A stretch of 43,535 nt of DNA, from contig JAGCCV010000093.1 in the NCBI GenBank assembly GCA_017651505.1, forward strand, positions 1-43,535, written 5' to 3'. Source of the stretch: Bacteroidaceae bacterium (GTDB lineage Bacteria > Bacteroidota > Bacteroidia > Bacteroidales > Bacteroidaceae). A model generated the notes under the pieces. The model worked only from the letters and a program-made list of their open reading frames with translations, did not search any database and was not told the origin of the DNA. Below are positions 17,404 to 26,547 of the stretch, one piece after another; the stretch's first letter is position 1; every line of letters begins with the position of its first letter. The translations under genes and the position numbers were made by a program.

Positions 17404-18222
17404 ATGATAGAAATGGAGGAGCTGCATATAATAGTAAACGACATAATCACATGGTGCGTAAAAGCTGGATGGAACATTCTGGGAGCCATTGTGATATATG
17501 TGGTGGGACGTTACCTGATAGGTATTTTAAAGAAACTGACACGAAACCTATTAGACAAGCGAAAAGTAGAAGCCAGCGTGAAAACTTTCTTGCTGAGCTT
17601 CGTAAACATCACCCTGACCATCTTATTGGTAATTGCCATAGCGGCCCGATTGGGTGTAGAGACCACCTCGTTCGCAGCCTTACTGGCTTCGGCTGGTGTG
17701 GCCATCGGTATGGCGCTGAGCGGCAACCTGAATAACCTGACCGGAGGCCTCATCATCTTGCTGCTGAAACCTTTCAAGGTAGGAGACTTCATTGAGGCAC
17801 AGGGACAGTTAGGTACTGTAAAGGCTATACAGATATTCCATACCATCATTACGACAGTGGACAACAAAGAAGTATTTATACCCAATGGGGCACTGAGCAG
17901 CGGAAGTGTGGTGAATTATAACATCAACCCCACTAGGCGACTGGAATGGGTGATTGGCGTGGAATACAACGTGGATTATGACAAGGTGGAGGAAGTGGTG
18001 AAGCGCATCATCAGCGAAGACCCTCGCATCTTGCCAGACCCCGTTCCCTTCGTGGCACTAAAAGAGTTGGCTGACAGCAGTGTGAAAATCATCATTCGTT
18101 GTTGGGTGAATGGTGCCGACTATTGGGACGTGAATTTTGATATGAACCACCGTATTTATTCCACCTTCAACAAGGAGGGCATCAGTTTCCCATTCCCACA
18201 ATTAACAATACATCAAGCATAA
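17404..18222 (+). CDS. MscS-family mechanosensitive channel
   Basis: The protein has 272 residues, close to E. coli MscS (286). Three N-terminal helices are seen (about 17-40, 62-82 and 90-115). The third is the pore helix with the Ala/Gly pattern LLASAGVAIGMALSGNLNNL, followed by the beta domain GGLIILLLKPFKVGDFIEAQ and NKEVFIPNGALSSGSVVNYN and the alpha/beta cage. Family members open on membrane tension and release solutes in hypo-osmotic shock. It heads a closely spaced run of seven genes, 10 bp before the next. An alternative start at the fourth codon (17413) would hardly change the protein. Confidence 0.93.
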   Translation: MIEMEELHIIVNDIITWCVKAGWNILGAIVIYVVGRYLIGILKKLTRNLLDKRKVEASVKTFLLSFVNITLTILLVIAIAARLGVETTSFAALLASAGVAIGMALSGNLNNLTGGLIILLLKPFKVGDFIEAQGQLGTVKAIQIFHTIITTVDNKEVFIPNGALSSGSVVNYNINPTRRLEWVIGVEYNVDYDKVEEVVKRIISEDPRILPDPVPFVALKELADSSVKIIIRCWVNGADYWDVNFDMNHRIYSTFNKEGISFPFPQLTIHQA

Positions 18223-18232
18223 ATATTTTAAT

Positions 18233-19276
18233 ATGAAAAAAGTGAAACAAAACTGGTCTATATGGGCAATCGCATTGTGGGCTGCATTTCAACTGACAGC
18301 CTGTCAAAGCCACACAAAAACCAGCCAAGAGATTATCTTGCGGAATATTTCAGCCGCAAAAGACTCAGTAGCCAGGATTACCCCAGAGGAGGCTGAACCG
18401 AAACATTTCGTGTTTACCCCTCAATGGACTCCCCAGGCACAATTTGCGGGTTATTACGTGGCTAAAGAATTAGGTTTTTATCGTGAAGCTGGTTTGGATG
18501 TGGTGATTGAGCATCCCAACGCAACATATTCCGCTATCGATCGCATTCGCAACAGCGATAGTGATGCCACTACCCTGCAATTAGTACAAGCATTGGAGAT
18601 TATTGATAACGGTATTCCGATGGTAAATATCCTCCAAACTTCCATGAACAATGGCATGGCCTTGGTGTCGCGAAACAACGAAAACCCACTCACCCAGCAT
18701 GGAGCAAAAGTGGGTATCTGGTCGGCTGGTTTTGACCAGATTCCCATTTGTATGAACATTAAAGAGGGACTTGATTACAATTGGATACGTATAGCCAGTA
18801 ACATCAACCCATTCTTAGTTGGTGCTGTTGACATTATTTGCGTAATGATCTACAACGAATACAACCAGCTGAGGCAAGCTGGCATAGAACTGAATGACGG
18901 GAACACCTTCAAATTCAAGGATAGTAACTATAACATTCAGGAAGACGGAATTTATATGAAGCGCGACTACTACCTGCAGCATCAGAAAGAAGCCGAAGCT
19001 TTTGCCAAAGCTTCCAGAAAAGGTTGGGAATGGTCCAAAGACCATGAGGAGGAAGCATTGGAAATTGTGATGCAATATGTTGTCAAAGAAAATATTGCTA
19101 CCAACAGGGTGATTCAACGCTTAATGCTGGAGGAAATCATCAACCTGCAGTTAGAGCAGGAAACAGGTGAGCAATCTTTTACGCTACGGCGTGACATGGT
19201 GGAATCCGCTGTCAACATACTACATGAAAACGGATTGATTCAGCACGAAATAGATTATGAAGAACTGATACCATAA
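18233..19276 (+). CDS. NMT1/THI5-like periplasmic binding lipoprotein
   Basis: The protein has 347 residues. A lipoprotein signal ends in LTAC with Cys24. The mature part has the ThiY/SsuA-type binding fold, with the family hallmark QAQFAGYYVAKELGFYREAG at about 64-83, then a region sampling ligand-dependent sites (DATTLQLVQALE, VGIWSAGFDQ). Relatives bind pyrimidine precursors of thiamine, sulfonates or nitrate for ABC importers. No permease or ATPase gene is near. Instead the next gene, 7 bp downstream, encodes a membrane phosphatase with an extracytoplasmic sensor domain, so this protein may present a ligand to that receptor. The thiamine operon next door makes a thiamine-related ligand imaginable, but there is no TPP riboswitch on this strand. 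Confidence 0.82.
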   Translation: MKKVKQNWSIWAIALWAAFQLTACQSHTKTSQEIILRNISAAKDSVARITPEEAEPKHFVFTPQWTPQAQFAGYYVAKELGFYREAGLDVVIEHPNATYSAIDRIRNSDSDATTLQLVQALEIIDNGIPMVNILQTSMNNGMALVSRNNENPLTQHGAKVGIWSAGFDQIPICMNIKEGLDYNWIRIASNINPFLVGAVDIICVMIYNEYNQLRQAGIELNDGNTFKFKDSNYNIQEDGIYMKRDYYLQHQKEAEAFAKASRKGWEWSKDHEEEALEIVMQYVVKENIATNRVIQRLMLEEIINLQLEQETGEQSFTLRRDMVESAVNILHENGLIQHEIDYEELIP

Positions 19277-19283
19277 AACAATT

Positions 19284-21212
19284 ATGATACATAAATTTTT
19301 ACTCTATATACGAAGTTCTTTGACTCGCAGACTCAGTCTGTGGATAGTGATGTTTGCCGCAGTTATTTTCATTATTTCTGTCGGATACATGTTCAGCGAG
19401 TCTCGCGAAGCTGTAAGAAACGAGGCCATCAGTCATGCCACTGAGGTGCTTAACAACACAGCCTTGCGTGTGAATAACATTCTTGAAAATGTGGAAACCG
19501 CCACACGGAACATTGATTGGCTGGTAGGACGCCATTTGGATGCGCCTGATTCCATGTTTGTGTACTCACGCCGCATTTTGGTGAACAACCCTTATCTGGA
19601 TGGTTGCTCCATTGCCTTTGAACCCTACTATTTTAAAGAGAAGGGGCAGTATTTCTCGGCATTCTCACTCAATGAGAATGGCACAATTACAACAGTCCAG
19701 GAAGGCAGCAACATGTATCAGTATTTCTACATGGACTGGTACTTACTGCCCAGAATGATGAACAAGCCAGTATGGACTGAGCCTTTCAACGACTACAATC
19801 CGGAAAGCATAGCTTCTTCACAGACCATCACCTCATATACCAAGCCGCTTACCGACAAAAATGGGGATGTTGTAGGTGTTATATCTGTTGACTTGGCCCT
19901 CGAGTGGCTCTCCCAAACTATTTCTTCCGTAAAGCCCTATCCCAATTCCTATAGTATAATGTTGGGACAGAGCGGCACCTTTTTCGTACATCCTGACAGC
20001 ACGATACGTTCTAAGCAGACTATCTTCACTGAAACGATGGAGAAGCCCAACCCAAAGATAACGGCCTTGGGCAAGGCGATGTTGGCCGGAGAGGAAGGTA
20101 TGATGGAATTAAAAATGGATGGTCGTGATTCATACGTATTTTACAAGCCGTTGGGCAATACAGGCTGGAGTACAGCTATTGTGTGTCCAGAAAGCGATAT
20201 CTTCGGTGGTTACAATCGTTTATTAAATGTTGTGATTATCCTAATAATAATCGGCTTAGTGCTCATGCTGCTGATATTTAGCCGCATTTTGTCGCATATA
20301 CTGCAACCTCTAAGCCAATTAGCCAAGCAGGCAGAAACCATAGCCAGTGGGAAGTTTGACGAGAACCTGCCTGTGACCGACCGCATCGACGAAATTGGCA
20401 AGTTGAGCAATTCCTTCAGATATATGCAGACCTCATTGGTAAATTATATAGACGAGTTGACACGCACTACAGCCAACAAGGAGCGTATTGAAGGTGAGCT
20501 TCGTATTGCCCACGATATCCAGATGGGCATGATACCCAGAATATTCCCTGCCTTTCCTGAGAGAGACGATATTGACATCTATGCCTCCATGACCCCTGCC
20601 AAGGAAGTAGGTGGTGACCTATATGACTTCTTTATCCAGAACGATAAGTTGTATTATTGCATAGGTGATGTATCAGGAAAAGGAATTCCTGCCAGTTTGT
20701 TTATGGCAGTCACACGAAACCTTTTCAGAGTAGTAGCACAACAGGAGCTGCCTCCTGCTGAAATAGCCCGACAGATTAACGACACCCTTTCTGAAGACAA
20801 TGATCAAGGTATGTTCGTAACCATGTTTATAGGTATTATTAATTTGAAGACTGGCGAGATGAGCTATTGCAACTGTGGTCACAACCCTCCTGTCATAGAA
20901 GGTGAGTTCATGCAAATGGAGGCGAATGTGCCAATGGGACTCTTTAGTGGCTTTGAGTTTGTTGATGAAGCCATCGACAATGTGGAGAACAAGATGATAC
21001 TGTTGTACACCGATGGACTGAATGAGGCAGAGAACGAAATCCATGAACAATATGGCGATGACCGCTTGCTGGCTTATATGCATCATCATGCCGAAACGGC
21101 CAAGAGTACTATAAACGACTTGCAGGAATCAGTTGCCCAGCATGTAGCGGGAGCTGAACCTTCGGATGACTTGACGATGCTTTGTTTTATGCTTCGTCCA
21201 ATAGCGAACTAA
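19284..21212 (+). CDS. Membrane-bound SpoIIE-type PP2C phosphatase with Cache sensor and HAMP domain
   Basis: The protein has 642 residues. Order: helix at about 17-36; extracytoplasmic dCache-like sensor (about 40-310, with NNPYLDGCSIAFEPYYF, YTKPLTDKNGDVVGVISVDL and GNTGWSTAIVCPESDIF); second helix (about 315-337); HAMP linker (LQPLSQLAKQAETIASGKFD); coiled coil; SpoIIE/RsbU-type PP2C domain with metal-binding GGDLYDFF, GDVSGKGIPASLFM, CGHNPP, YTDGLNEAEN and terminal DDLTML. Such enzymes dephosphorylate anti-sigma-factor antagonists (STAS proteins). No STAS or RsbW-like gene is in the window, so the target is unknown. The binding lipoprotein encoded 7 bp upstream is a likely partner on the sensor side. 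Confidence 0.92.
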   Translation: MIHKFLLYIRSSLTRRLSLWIVMFAAVIFIISVGYMFSESREAVRNEAISHATEVLNNTALRVNNILENVETATRNIDWLVGRHLDAPDSMFVYSRRILVNNPYLDGCSIAFEPYYFKEKGQYFSAFSLNENGTITTVQEGSNMYQYFYMDWYLLPRMMNKPVWTEPFNDYNPESIASSQTITSYTKPLTDKNGDVVGVISVDLALEWLSQTISSVKPYPNSYSIMLGQSGTFFVHPDSTIRSKQTIFTETMEKPNPKITALGKAMLAGEEGMMELKMDGRDSYVFYKPLGNTGWSTAIVCPESDIFGGYNRLLNVVIILIIIGLVLMLLIFSRILSHILQPLSQLAKQAETIASGKFDENLPVTDRIDEIGKLSNSFRYMQTSLVNYIDELTRTTANKERIEGELRIAHDIQMGMIPRIFPAFPERDDIDIYASMTPAKEVGGDLYDFFIQNDKLYYCIGDVSGKGIPASLFMAVTRNLFRVVAQQELPPAEIARQINDTLSEDNDQGMFVTMFIGIINLKTGEMSYCNCGHNPPVIEGEFMQMEANVPMGLFSGFEFVDEAIDNVENKMILLYTDGLNEAENEIHEQYGDDRLLAYMHHHAETAKSTINDLQESVAQHVAGAEPSDDLTMLCFMLRPIAN

Positions 21213-21229
21213 TTAAACGGAGTTAGGAT

Positions 21230-22183
21230 ATGAGTGTTTTGGACATTATCAGTCAACGGAAGGAGACGGCTTTTTCCTTTGAATTACTACCTCCACTGAA
21301 GGGCAACAACATAGACAAACTCTATGATACGATTGATGCATTGAGGGAGTTTGAACCTGCCTATATCAACATCACGGACCACCGGAGTGAATATGTATTC
21401 AAAGATATGGGCGATGGCACCTATATCCGTCAGCGTTTACGTCGCCGTCCCGGGTCGGTGGCAGTGGCAGCAGCCATCAAGAACAAGTATGACATTGCTG
21501 TGGTACCACACATTTTGTGCAGCGGGTTCACCCGTGAGGATACGGAATATGAGTTGCTGGACCTGCAGTTCTTAGGTATCTATGACCTGCTGGTGTTGCG
21601 TGGCGACAAAGCGCCCGATGAGAAGACCTTTTCCCCAGAGAAGAAAGGCAACGCTCATGCGTTGGACCTGGCATATCAGATAAAGGATTTCAACAAAGGC
21701 ATCTTCGTGGATGGCAGTCAGATGTTGGTGACAAAGACACCATTCAACTTCGGTGTGGCATGTTACCCCGAAAAACACGAAGAGTCACCAAATTTGGAGC
21801 GTGACATCTATTGGCTGAAACAAAAGCAAGAGGCAGGTGCACAGTATGCCGTGACACAACTGTTCTACGACAACACCAAATACTTCAACTTTGTTAACAT
21901 GGCTCGCAAGGCGGGTGTCAGCATTCCTATCATACCAGGTATCAAGCCGCTGAGTAAACAAAGCCAGTTGACGGTGATACCTAAAACCTTCAAGGTGGAT
22001 TTGCCAAAGGACTTGGTCAGCGAGGCATTGAAGTTACACAATGACGAGGAGATAAAGCGGTTGGGCATTGAGTGGGGCATTCAACAATGCAAGGAACTAA
22101 TAAAAGCTGGCGTGCCAAGCCTGCACTTCTATGCCTTGGGAGCTACTGATAGCGTAAAGGAGATTGCAAAAGGTATTTATTAA
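21230..22183 (+). CDS. metF: 5,10-methylenetetrahydrofolate reductase
   Basis: The protein has 317 residues, within the usual range of bacterial MetF. It reduces methylenetetrahydrofolate to 5-methyltetrahydrofolate, the methyl donor for methionine synthase. The TIM-barrel motifs are visible: FSFELLPPLKG near the N-terminus, PAYINITDHRSE, PHILCSGFTREDTEYELLDL, LLVLRGDKAP (FAD/folate loop), FNFGVACYPEKHEESPN, QKQEAGAQYAVTQLFYD and IPIIPGIKPLS. It follows the phosphatase gene by 17 bp and abuts holB directly; the functional link to these neighbours is not obvious. Confidence 0.95.
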   Translation: MSVLDIISQRKETAFSFELLPPLKGNNIDKLYDTIDALREFEPAYINITDHRSEYVFKDMGDGTYIRQRLRRRPGSVAVAAAIKNKYDIAVVPHILCSGFTREDTEYELLDLQFLGIYDLLVLRGDKAPDEKTFSPEKKGNAHALDLAYQIKDFNKGIFVDGSQMLVTKTPFNFGVACYPEKHEESPNLERDIYWLKQKQEAGAQYAVTQLFYDNTKYFNFVNMARKAGVSIPIIPGIKPLSKQSQLTVIPKTFKVDLPKDLVSEALKLHNDEEIKRLGIEWGIQQCKELIKAGVPSLHFYALGATDSVKEIAKGIY

Positions 22184-23314
22184 ATGAGGTTTGAAGATAT
22201 CATAGGACAAGAGGACGTTAAGCGCATTCTCATCAGCGAAGCTGACAGAGGACGATTGCCTCACGCTTTGTTATTTACCGGTCCCGAGGGATGTGGTAAG
22301 ATGCCTATGGCACTCTCCTTCGCCAAATATCTGTGCTGCATGGCCAAGCCTGCTGAGGGTTATGAAGCATGTGGAACCTGCATATCCTGCCGCCAATGGG
22401 AACAATTGATACACCCAGATGTGCATTTCCTATTCCCAATAGTGGCCAATAAAGCACGCAAAAAAGAGAACTGTGACGATTGGATGCCAACTTGGAGAGA
22501 GTTATTGCAGAAGAGCCCCTACTTCACATATACTGATTGGACACAGCAGATGGAGGTAGAAAACTCTCAGCCAGTGATATATACTCGTGAGAGTGACATT
22601 ATCCAGAGGAAACTAAGCTTAAAATCGACACAAGGAGGATGGCGCATCGTGATTATTTGGTTGCCCGAGAAGATGCAGGAAGCTGGTGCCAACAAAATGT
22701 TGAAACTATTGGAGGAGCCGCCCGCACATACAGTTTTCCTGCTGGTGAGCGAAGAACCGCAGAAAATATTAGGTACCATCCTTAGCCGTGTGCAACGCAT
22801 CAGCATGGCTCGTCTCAAAGATGAGGAAATTAGCGAAGCCCTCCATCAGATGGGCATTGATAAAGAAGAGAGTAAACTACTGGCACATATTGCCAATGGC
22901 AGTTTTGCTAAGGCATTGGCCACCATCACCACAGGAGAAGGATCATCTGCCTTGTTCCAGCTTTTCACTTCACTGATGAGATTAGCATGGAGCCGTAAAG
23001 TGAAAGAGATGAAAGCTTGGAGCGAAGAGATAGCTGATTTAGGCAGGGAACGTCAAAAGGATTTCCTGCAATATGCCCAACGCATGATCAGGGAGAGCTT
23101 TACCGCCAACTTGCACCAAGCCGAACTGAACTACATGAACGTAGAGGAACAACAATTTACCTCCAGGTTTGCCCCCTTCGTAAATGAACGTAATGCATTG
23201 GACATCATGCACGAATTAGAGGAGGCGCAGATACATATTGAACAGAACGTAAATGCCAAGATGGTGTTTTTCGACCTGATATTACAACTAACCGTACTGA
23301 TTAAGAACCATTGA
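22184..23314 (+). CDS. holB: DNA polymerase III delta' subunit
   Basis: The protein has 376 residues. It belongs to the clamp-loader AAA+ complex that places the sliding clamp on DNA. Visible elements: N-terminal FEDIIGQEDVKRILI; P-loop-like GPEGCGKM (33-40); a cysteine cluster (Cys51, 52, 63, 66, 69; CGTCISC) equivalent to the family zinc module; NKMLKLLEEPPAHTVFLLVS; and the ILSRVQRI arginine-finger region. The P-loop ends in Met where Thr/Ser is needed for magnesium, matching the poor ATPase role of delta' subunits. Its ATG begins immediately after the metF stop. The C-terminal collar domain is weakly conserved, as usual. Confidence 0.93.
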   Translation: MRFEDIIGQEDVKRILISEADRGRLPHALLFTGPEGCGKMPMALSFAKYLCCMAKPAEGYEACGTCISCRQWEQLIHPDVHFLFPIVANKARKKENCDDWMPTWRELLQKSPYFTYTDWTQQMEVENSQPVIYTRESDIIQRKLSLKSTQGGWRIVIIWLPEKMQEAGANKMLKLLEEPPAHTVFLLVSEEPQKILGTILSRVQRISMARLKDEEISEALHQMGIDKEESKLLAHIANGSFAKALATITTGEGSSALFQLFTSLMRLAWSRKVKEMKAWSEEIADLGRERQKDFLQYAQRMIRESFTANLHQAELNYMNVEEQQFTSRFAPFVNERNALDIMHELEEAQIHIEQNVNAKMVFFDLILQLTVLIKNH

Positions 23315-23333
23315 CTACATTATATATATAATT

Positions 23334-24587
23334 ATGGAGGACTTGATTTATAATACTCATAGAAGATTCCAGGGGCTGTGCTGCCGAGGCATAGGCCGTC
23401 AGGATCATCAACTCAACACCTACGACTGGCTGGCAGATATTCCTGGCAATGACCAAGAAAGCCAGTATGTGGAAGTGCAGTTCAAGAACACTCGCAAGGG
23501 CTACTACCGCAACTCCAACTGTCTGCAACTTCAGAAAGGTGACATCGTGGCCGTGGAGGCATCGCCTGGGCATGATATCGGCGTGGTGACACTCACAGGT
23601 CGCCTGGTGCCTTTACAAATGAAAAAAGCCAATATTCGTTCGGAAGCTGACATCAAAAGAGTATATCGCAAGGCACGTCAAACTGACATGGAGAAATATT
23701 ATGAAGCAAAGGCACGTGAGCACAAGACCATGATTGAGGCCAGACAGATAGCCCTCGACTTGGAACTACAGATGAAGATAGGCGATGTTGAATACCAAGG
23801 CGATGGTAACAAGGCGATATTCTACTATATAGCCGACGAGCGCGTAGATTTCCGTCAGCTAATCAAGGTTTTGGCCGAGGTGTTCCATGTACGCATCGAA
23901 ATGAAGCAGATTGGTGCCCGTCAAGAAGCCGGACGAATAGGCGGTATTGGTCCGTGTGGCAGGGAGCTCTGTTGTGCTACTTGGATGACATCCTTCGTCA
24001 GCGTATCTACAGGAGCTGCACGTATTCAGGATATTTCACTGAATCCACAGAAGTTGGCAGGACAATGTGCCAAGCTAAAATGCTGCCTGAACTATGAGAT
24101 TGATTGCTATGTAGAGAGTCAGAAGCGTCTGCCATCGAAAGAGATATCCCTCTTTACCATGGATGGAGAATGGTTCTACTTTAAAGCCGACATACTGGCT
24201 AACCTGATCACTTACTCGACTGACAAGCAGAATCTGTCGAATGCGGTGACCATCAGTTGCAAGCGTGCTTTTGAAATCATAAGTATGAACAAGAGAGGCA
24301 TAAAGCCCGATAGTCTATTGGAAGACGGCAGCAAACAGACAGCCACCAGAACGGTTGACCTGGTGGAGCAGGAAAGTCTTACTCGCTTCGACCGTACCAA
24401 AAAGAAAAAGAAGAAAAAGTCTGGTGACAAAGCAAAATCCCATGACAACTCCCAATCCCATGACAATGCAGAGATGAAGGGTAGTCCTAAACAACCTAAG
24501 CGTGAACGTGGACAGGGAGGTGAGCGAAACAAGGAGTTGTTCAGAGACAAGAGAAACAAGCAGACAGACAAGCAACAACAAGCATGA
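23334..24587 (+). CDS. PSP1/RicT-like Fe-S protein with basic C-terminal tail
   Basis: The protein has 417 residues. Residues about 45-310 form the PSP1 C-terminal domain family (YVEVQFKNTRKGYYRN, ADERVDFRQLIKVLAEVFHV, IEMKQIGARQEAGRIGGIGP). Conserved cysteines cluster in CGRELCC and LKCCLNYEIDC; in B. subtilis RicT (YaaT) such cysteines help bind a 4Fe-4S cluster in the RicAFT complex, which affects RNase Y activity and development. The last 80 residues are low-complexity and very basic (KKKKKKKSGDK, SHDNSQSHDN, GQGGERNKELFRDKR), suggesting RNA or ribosome contact. Placement between holB and gldH is typical of Bacteroidales as far as I recall. The role in this phylum is not established. Confidence 0.88.
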   Translation: MEDLIYNTHRRFQGLCCRGIGRQDHQLNTYDWLADIPGNDQESQYVEVQFKNTRKGYYRNSNCLQLQKGDIVAVEASPGHDIGVVTLTGRLVPLQMKKANIRSEADIKRVYRKARQTDMEKYYEAKAREHKTMIEARQIALDLELQMKIGDVEYQGDGNKAIFYYIADERVDFRQLIKVLAEVFHVRIEMKQIGARQEAGRIGGIGPCGRELCCATWMTSFVSVSTGAARIQDISLNPQKLAGQCAKLKCCLNYEIDCYVESQKRLPSKEISLFTMDGEWFYFKADILANLITYSTDKQNLSNAVTISCKRAFEIISMNKRGIKPDSLLEDGSKQTATRTVDLVEQESLTRFDRTKKKKKKKSGDKAKSHDNSQSHDNAEMKGSPKQPKRERGQGGERNKELFRDKRNKQTDKQQQA

Positions 24588-25087
24588 GTCTTCGTAATTA
24601 TAAAGCTACTGTCTGTTGGATGGTAATAAGCTGGCTGTTAGCGGCATGCAACAGCCAGACAGTTTATCATCAGTTTCGTTATATAGACGAGAATGGTTGG
24701 CGGGTGACAGACACGATAAGCCTTGAAGTGCCTTTGCAGGACTCCTTGCGCAGTCACCTATTAACATTACAGTTACGTCATACTGCCCATTTCCCTTACA
24801 AGAACATAGTGATAGGTCTTCAGGCATGGTCACCCGATTCACTGTTTACCCAAGCGCAACAATTCAGTGTCAGACTAATGGACGAGCAGAACAATTGGTC
24901 CAGCAGCGGACAAGGTGGATTCTTTCAATTGGATATGGGAGAAATGCAGTTGAAGCCTTCTCCACCCGGTAATTGGCACTTCCATATCTTCCAACTCATG
25001 GGTGACAGTCTATTACCAGGCATACATGATATAGGCATCAAGGTTTCAGCCCTTCCTACCGGCATCTATACGCAAGAAGATAAATAG
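24584..25087 (+). CDS. gldH: GldH-type lipoprotein
   Basis: The protein has 167 residues. A lipoprotein signal ends at LLAAC with Cys22. The mature part starts with VYHQFRYIDENGWRVTDTIS and contains LTLQLRHTAHFPYKNIVIGL, the pattern of GldH, first described as a gliding-motility lipoprotein in Flavobacterium but common in non-gliding Bacteroidales, where its job is unclear. The start overlaps the preceding stop (ATGA), implying coupling. The 3' end overlaps the end of the opposing rodA by 42 bp, so no room exists for a separate terminator. Confidence 0.87.
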   Translation: MSLRNYKATVCWMVISWLLAACNSQTVYHQFRYIDENGWRVTDTISLEVPLQDSLRSHLLTLQLRHTAHFPYKNIVIGLQAWSPDSLFTQAQQFSVRLMDEQNNWSSSGQGGFFQLDMGEMQLKPSPPGNWHFHIFQLMGDSLLPGIHDIGIKVSALPTGIYTQEDK

Positions 25088-26515
25088 CAAGATGGTGAAG
25101 CCCCAAAGCGATGAGCCCCCATAACTGAAAAACGGCAAGGGAATACCAATGACAGGGGTAATGCCCAACACCATACCAATATTGACAAAGAGGTGGAAAA
25201 GCAGGATGCTTAGCACGCAATAACCATAAATCTGTCCAAAAGTAGTAGATTGCCGCTCTGCCAATGCAATCAGCCTTAGTATCAAAATTAGAAAGAGGAC
25301 AAGGATACTGGCAGATCCCACAAATCCTTGTTCCTCGCCGATAGTACAAAAAATAAAGTCGGTATCTTGCTCAGGCACATATTTCAGTTTAGTTTGTGTT
25401 CCATTCAAGAAACCTTTACCAAAGAGGCCACCCGAACCTATGGCAATCTTCGACTGGTTAACATTATACCCAACCCCCGATAAATCTTCTTTAATGCCCA
25501 ATGTTACCTGAATACGGGCTTGCTGATAAGGTTTGAAGTGATTAAACAGATAATTGCTGGCGTAAAGGAAGGACAGCGACAAAACGGCAAAGATAGCTAT
25601 CAACAAGTAGGTATATTCCCTGTCCCTAAGATAGAGGAAAAGCAAATAGAGCACCGTTGCCACCAATACCCCCCATTCTACGTAAACAATATCAAATGGC
25701 ACCACATGCTTGGAGAACAGATACGCTGATACTATCAACAGCACAGAACCAGCAGCCAAACGGAACGCCATTTTCCACTTATTAAGATACACAACCAACA
25801 AGGCGCAGGTAAATAGCTGTATGAGAAGCATGACGGTAAAAGTACCCAATACCGAGGTCGTTCCATCAATAATTTCCTCATTAAAGCGTATGCCTACTAC
25901 AAAATATATGGTAGCAGCCAAGCCCGAGAACAAGATAGCGCCAGTCATACCCATACGATAGAGTACCAACATGAACGAAGCATAGACCAAAGCTGAACCT
26001 GTTTCTTGTTGCAATACGATAATCACCATAGGCACCAGTATCAAGGCGGCTATGACGGTAGCATTCTTCCAATTTTTAATGGTGAATCCATATTCGCTCA
26101 TAAATTTTGACAATGCCAGAGCGGTAGCGAATTTGGCGAATTCTGCAGGTTGCAGGCTGACGGGTCCGAAGTTGAGCCAAGAGCGCGAGCCTTTCGTCTC
26201 TGGAGCAATGACCAACGTCACTATCAGCAGAACAATCAAAGCGGCATATACCACATAGGCAAACATGTCGTAGAGATCATCATCCAGCATCATCAAGATA
26301 AAAGCAATACCAAACGAGCAACAAATCCACACGAACTGCTTACCGGCTCGAGTGGAGAAGTCGAAGAAGTCGGTGTTTTCGAAACTGTAACTGGCTCCAC
26401 AAACAGTTAACCAACCTACGACAATCAGCAGCAGGTATATAATAACAGTTACCCAGTCCACTTTCTTCCAAACAGACCCACCACCACGTGCTGTTATCCA
26501 TTGATCGCTAACCAT
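25046..26515 (-). CDS. rodA: Rod-shape SEDS peptidoglycan polymerase RodA
   Basis: The protein has 489 residues, longer than E. coli RodA (370) because of extra helices in the middle, as in Bacteroidota relatives. About 10-12 membrane segments. SEDS signatures: GSRSWLNFGPVSLQPAEFAK, VLQQETGSALVY, an extended loop, QSKIAIGSGGLFGKGFLNGT, PEQDTDFIFCTIGEEQGFVG and GIPLPFFSYGGSSLWG near the C-terminus. It polymerises glycan strands with its partner PBP2, encoded just upstream. It is the last gene of the purH-mre operon. Its final 14 codons lie antisense to gldH. Confidence 0.95.
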   Translation of the reverse strand: MVSDQWITARGGGSVWKKVDWVTVIIYLLLIVVGWLTVCGASYSFENTDFFDFSTRAGKQFVWICCSFGIAFILMMLDDDLYDMFAYVVYAALIVLLIVTLVIAPETKGSRSWLNFGPVSLQPAEFAKFATALALSKFMSEYGFTIKNWKNATVIAALILVPMVIIVLQQETGSALVYASFMLVLYRMGMTGAILFSGLAATIYFVVGIRFNEEIIDGTTSVLGTFTVMLLIQLFTCALLVVYLNKWKMAFRLAAGSVLLIVSAYLFSKHVVPFDIVYVEWGVLVATVLYLLFLYLRDREYTYLLIAIFAVLSLSFLYASNYLFNHFKPYQQARIQVTLGIKEDLSGVGYNVNQSKIAIGSGGLFGKGFLNGTQTKLKYVPEQDTDFIFCTIGEEQGFVGSASILVLFLILILRLIALAERQSTTFGQIYGYCVLSILLFHLFVNIGMVLGITPVIGIPLPFFSYGGSSLWGFTILLFIFLRIDAGRKG

Positions 26516-26547
26516 TATTCCTATACTGATATACTACAACTATGAAG

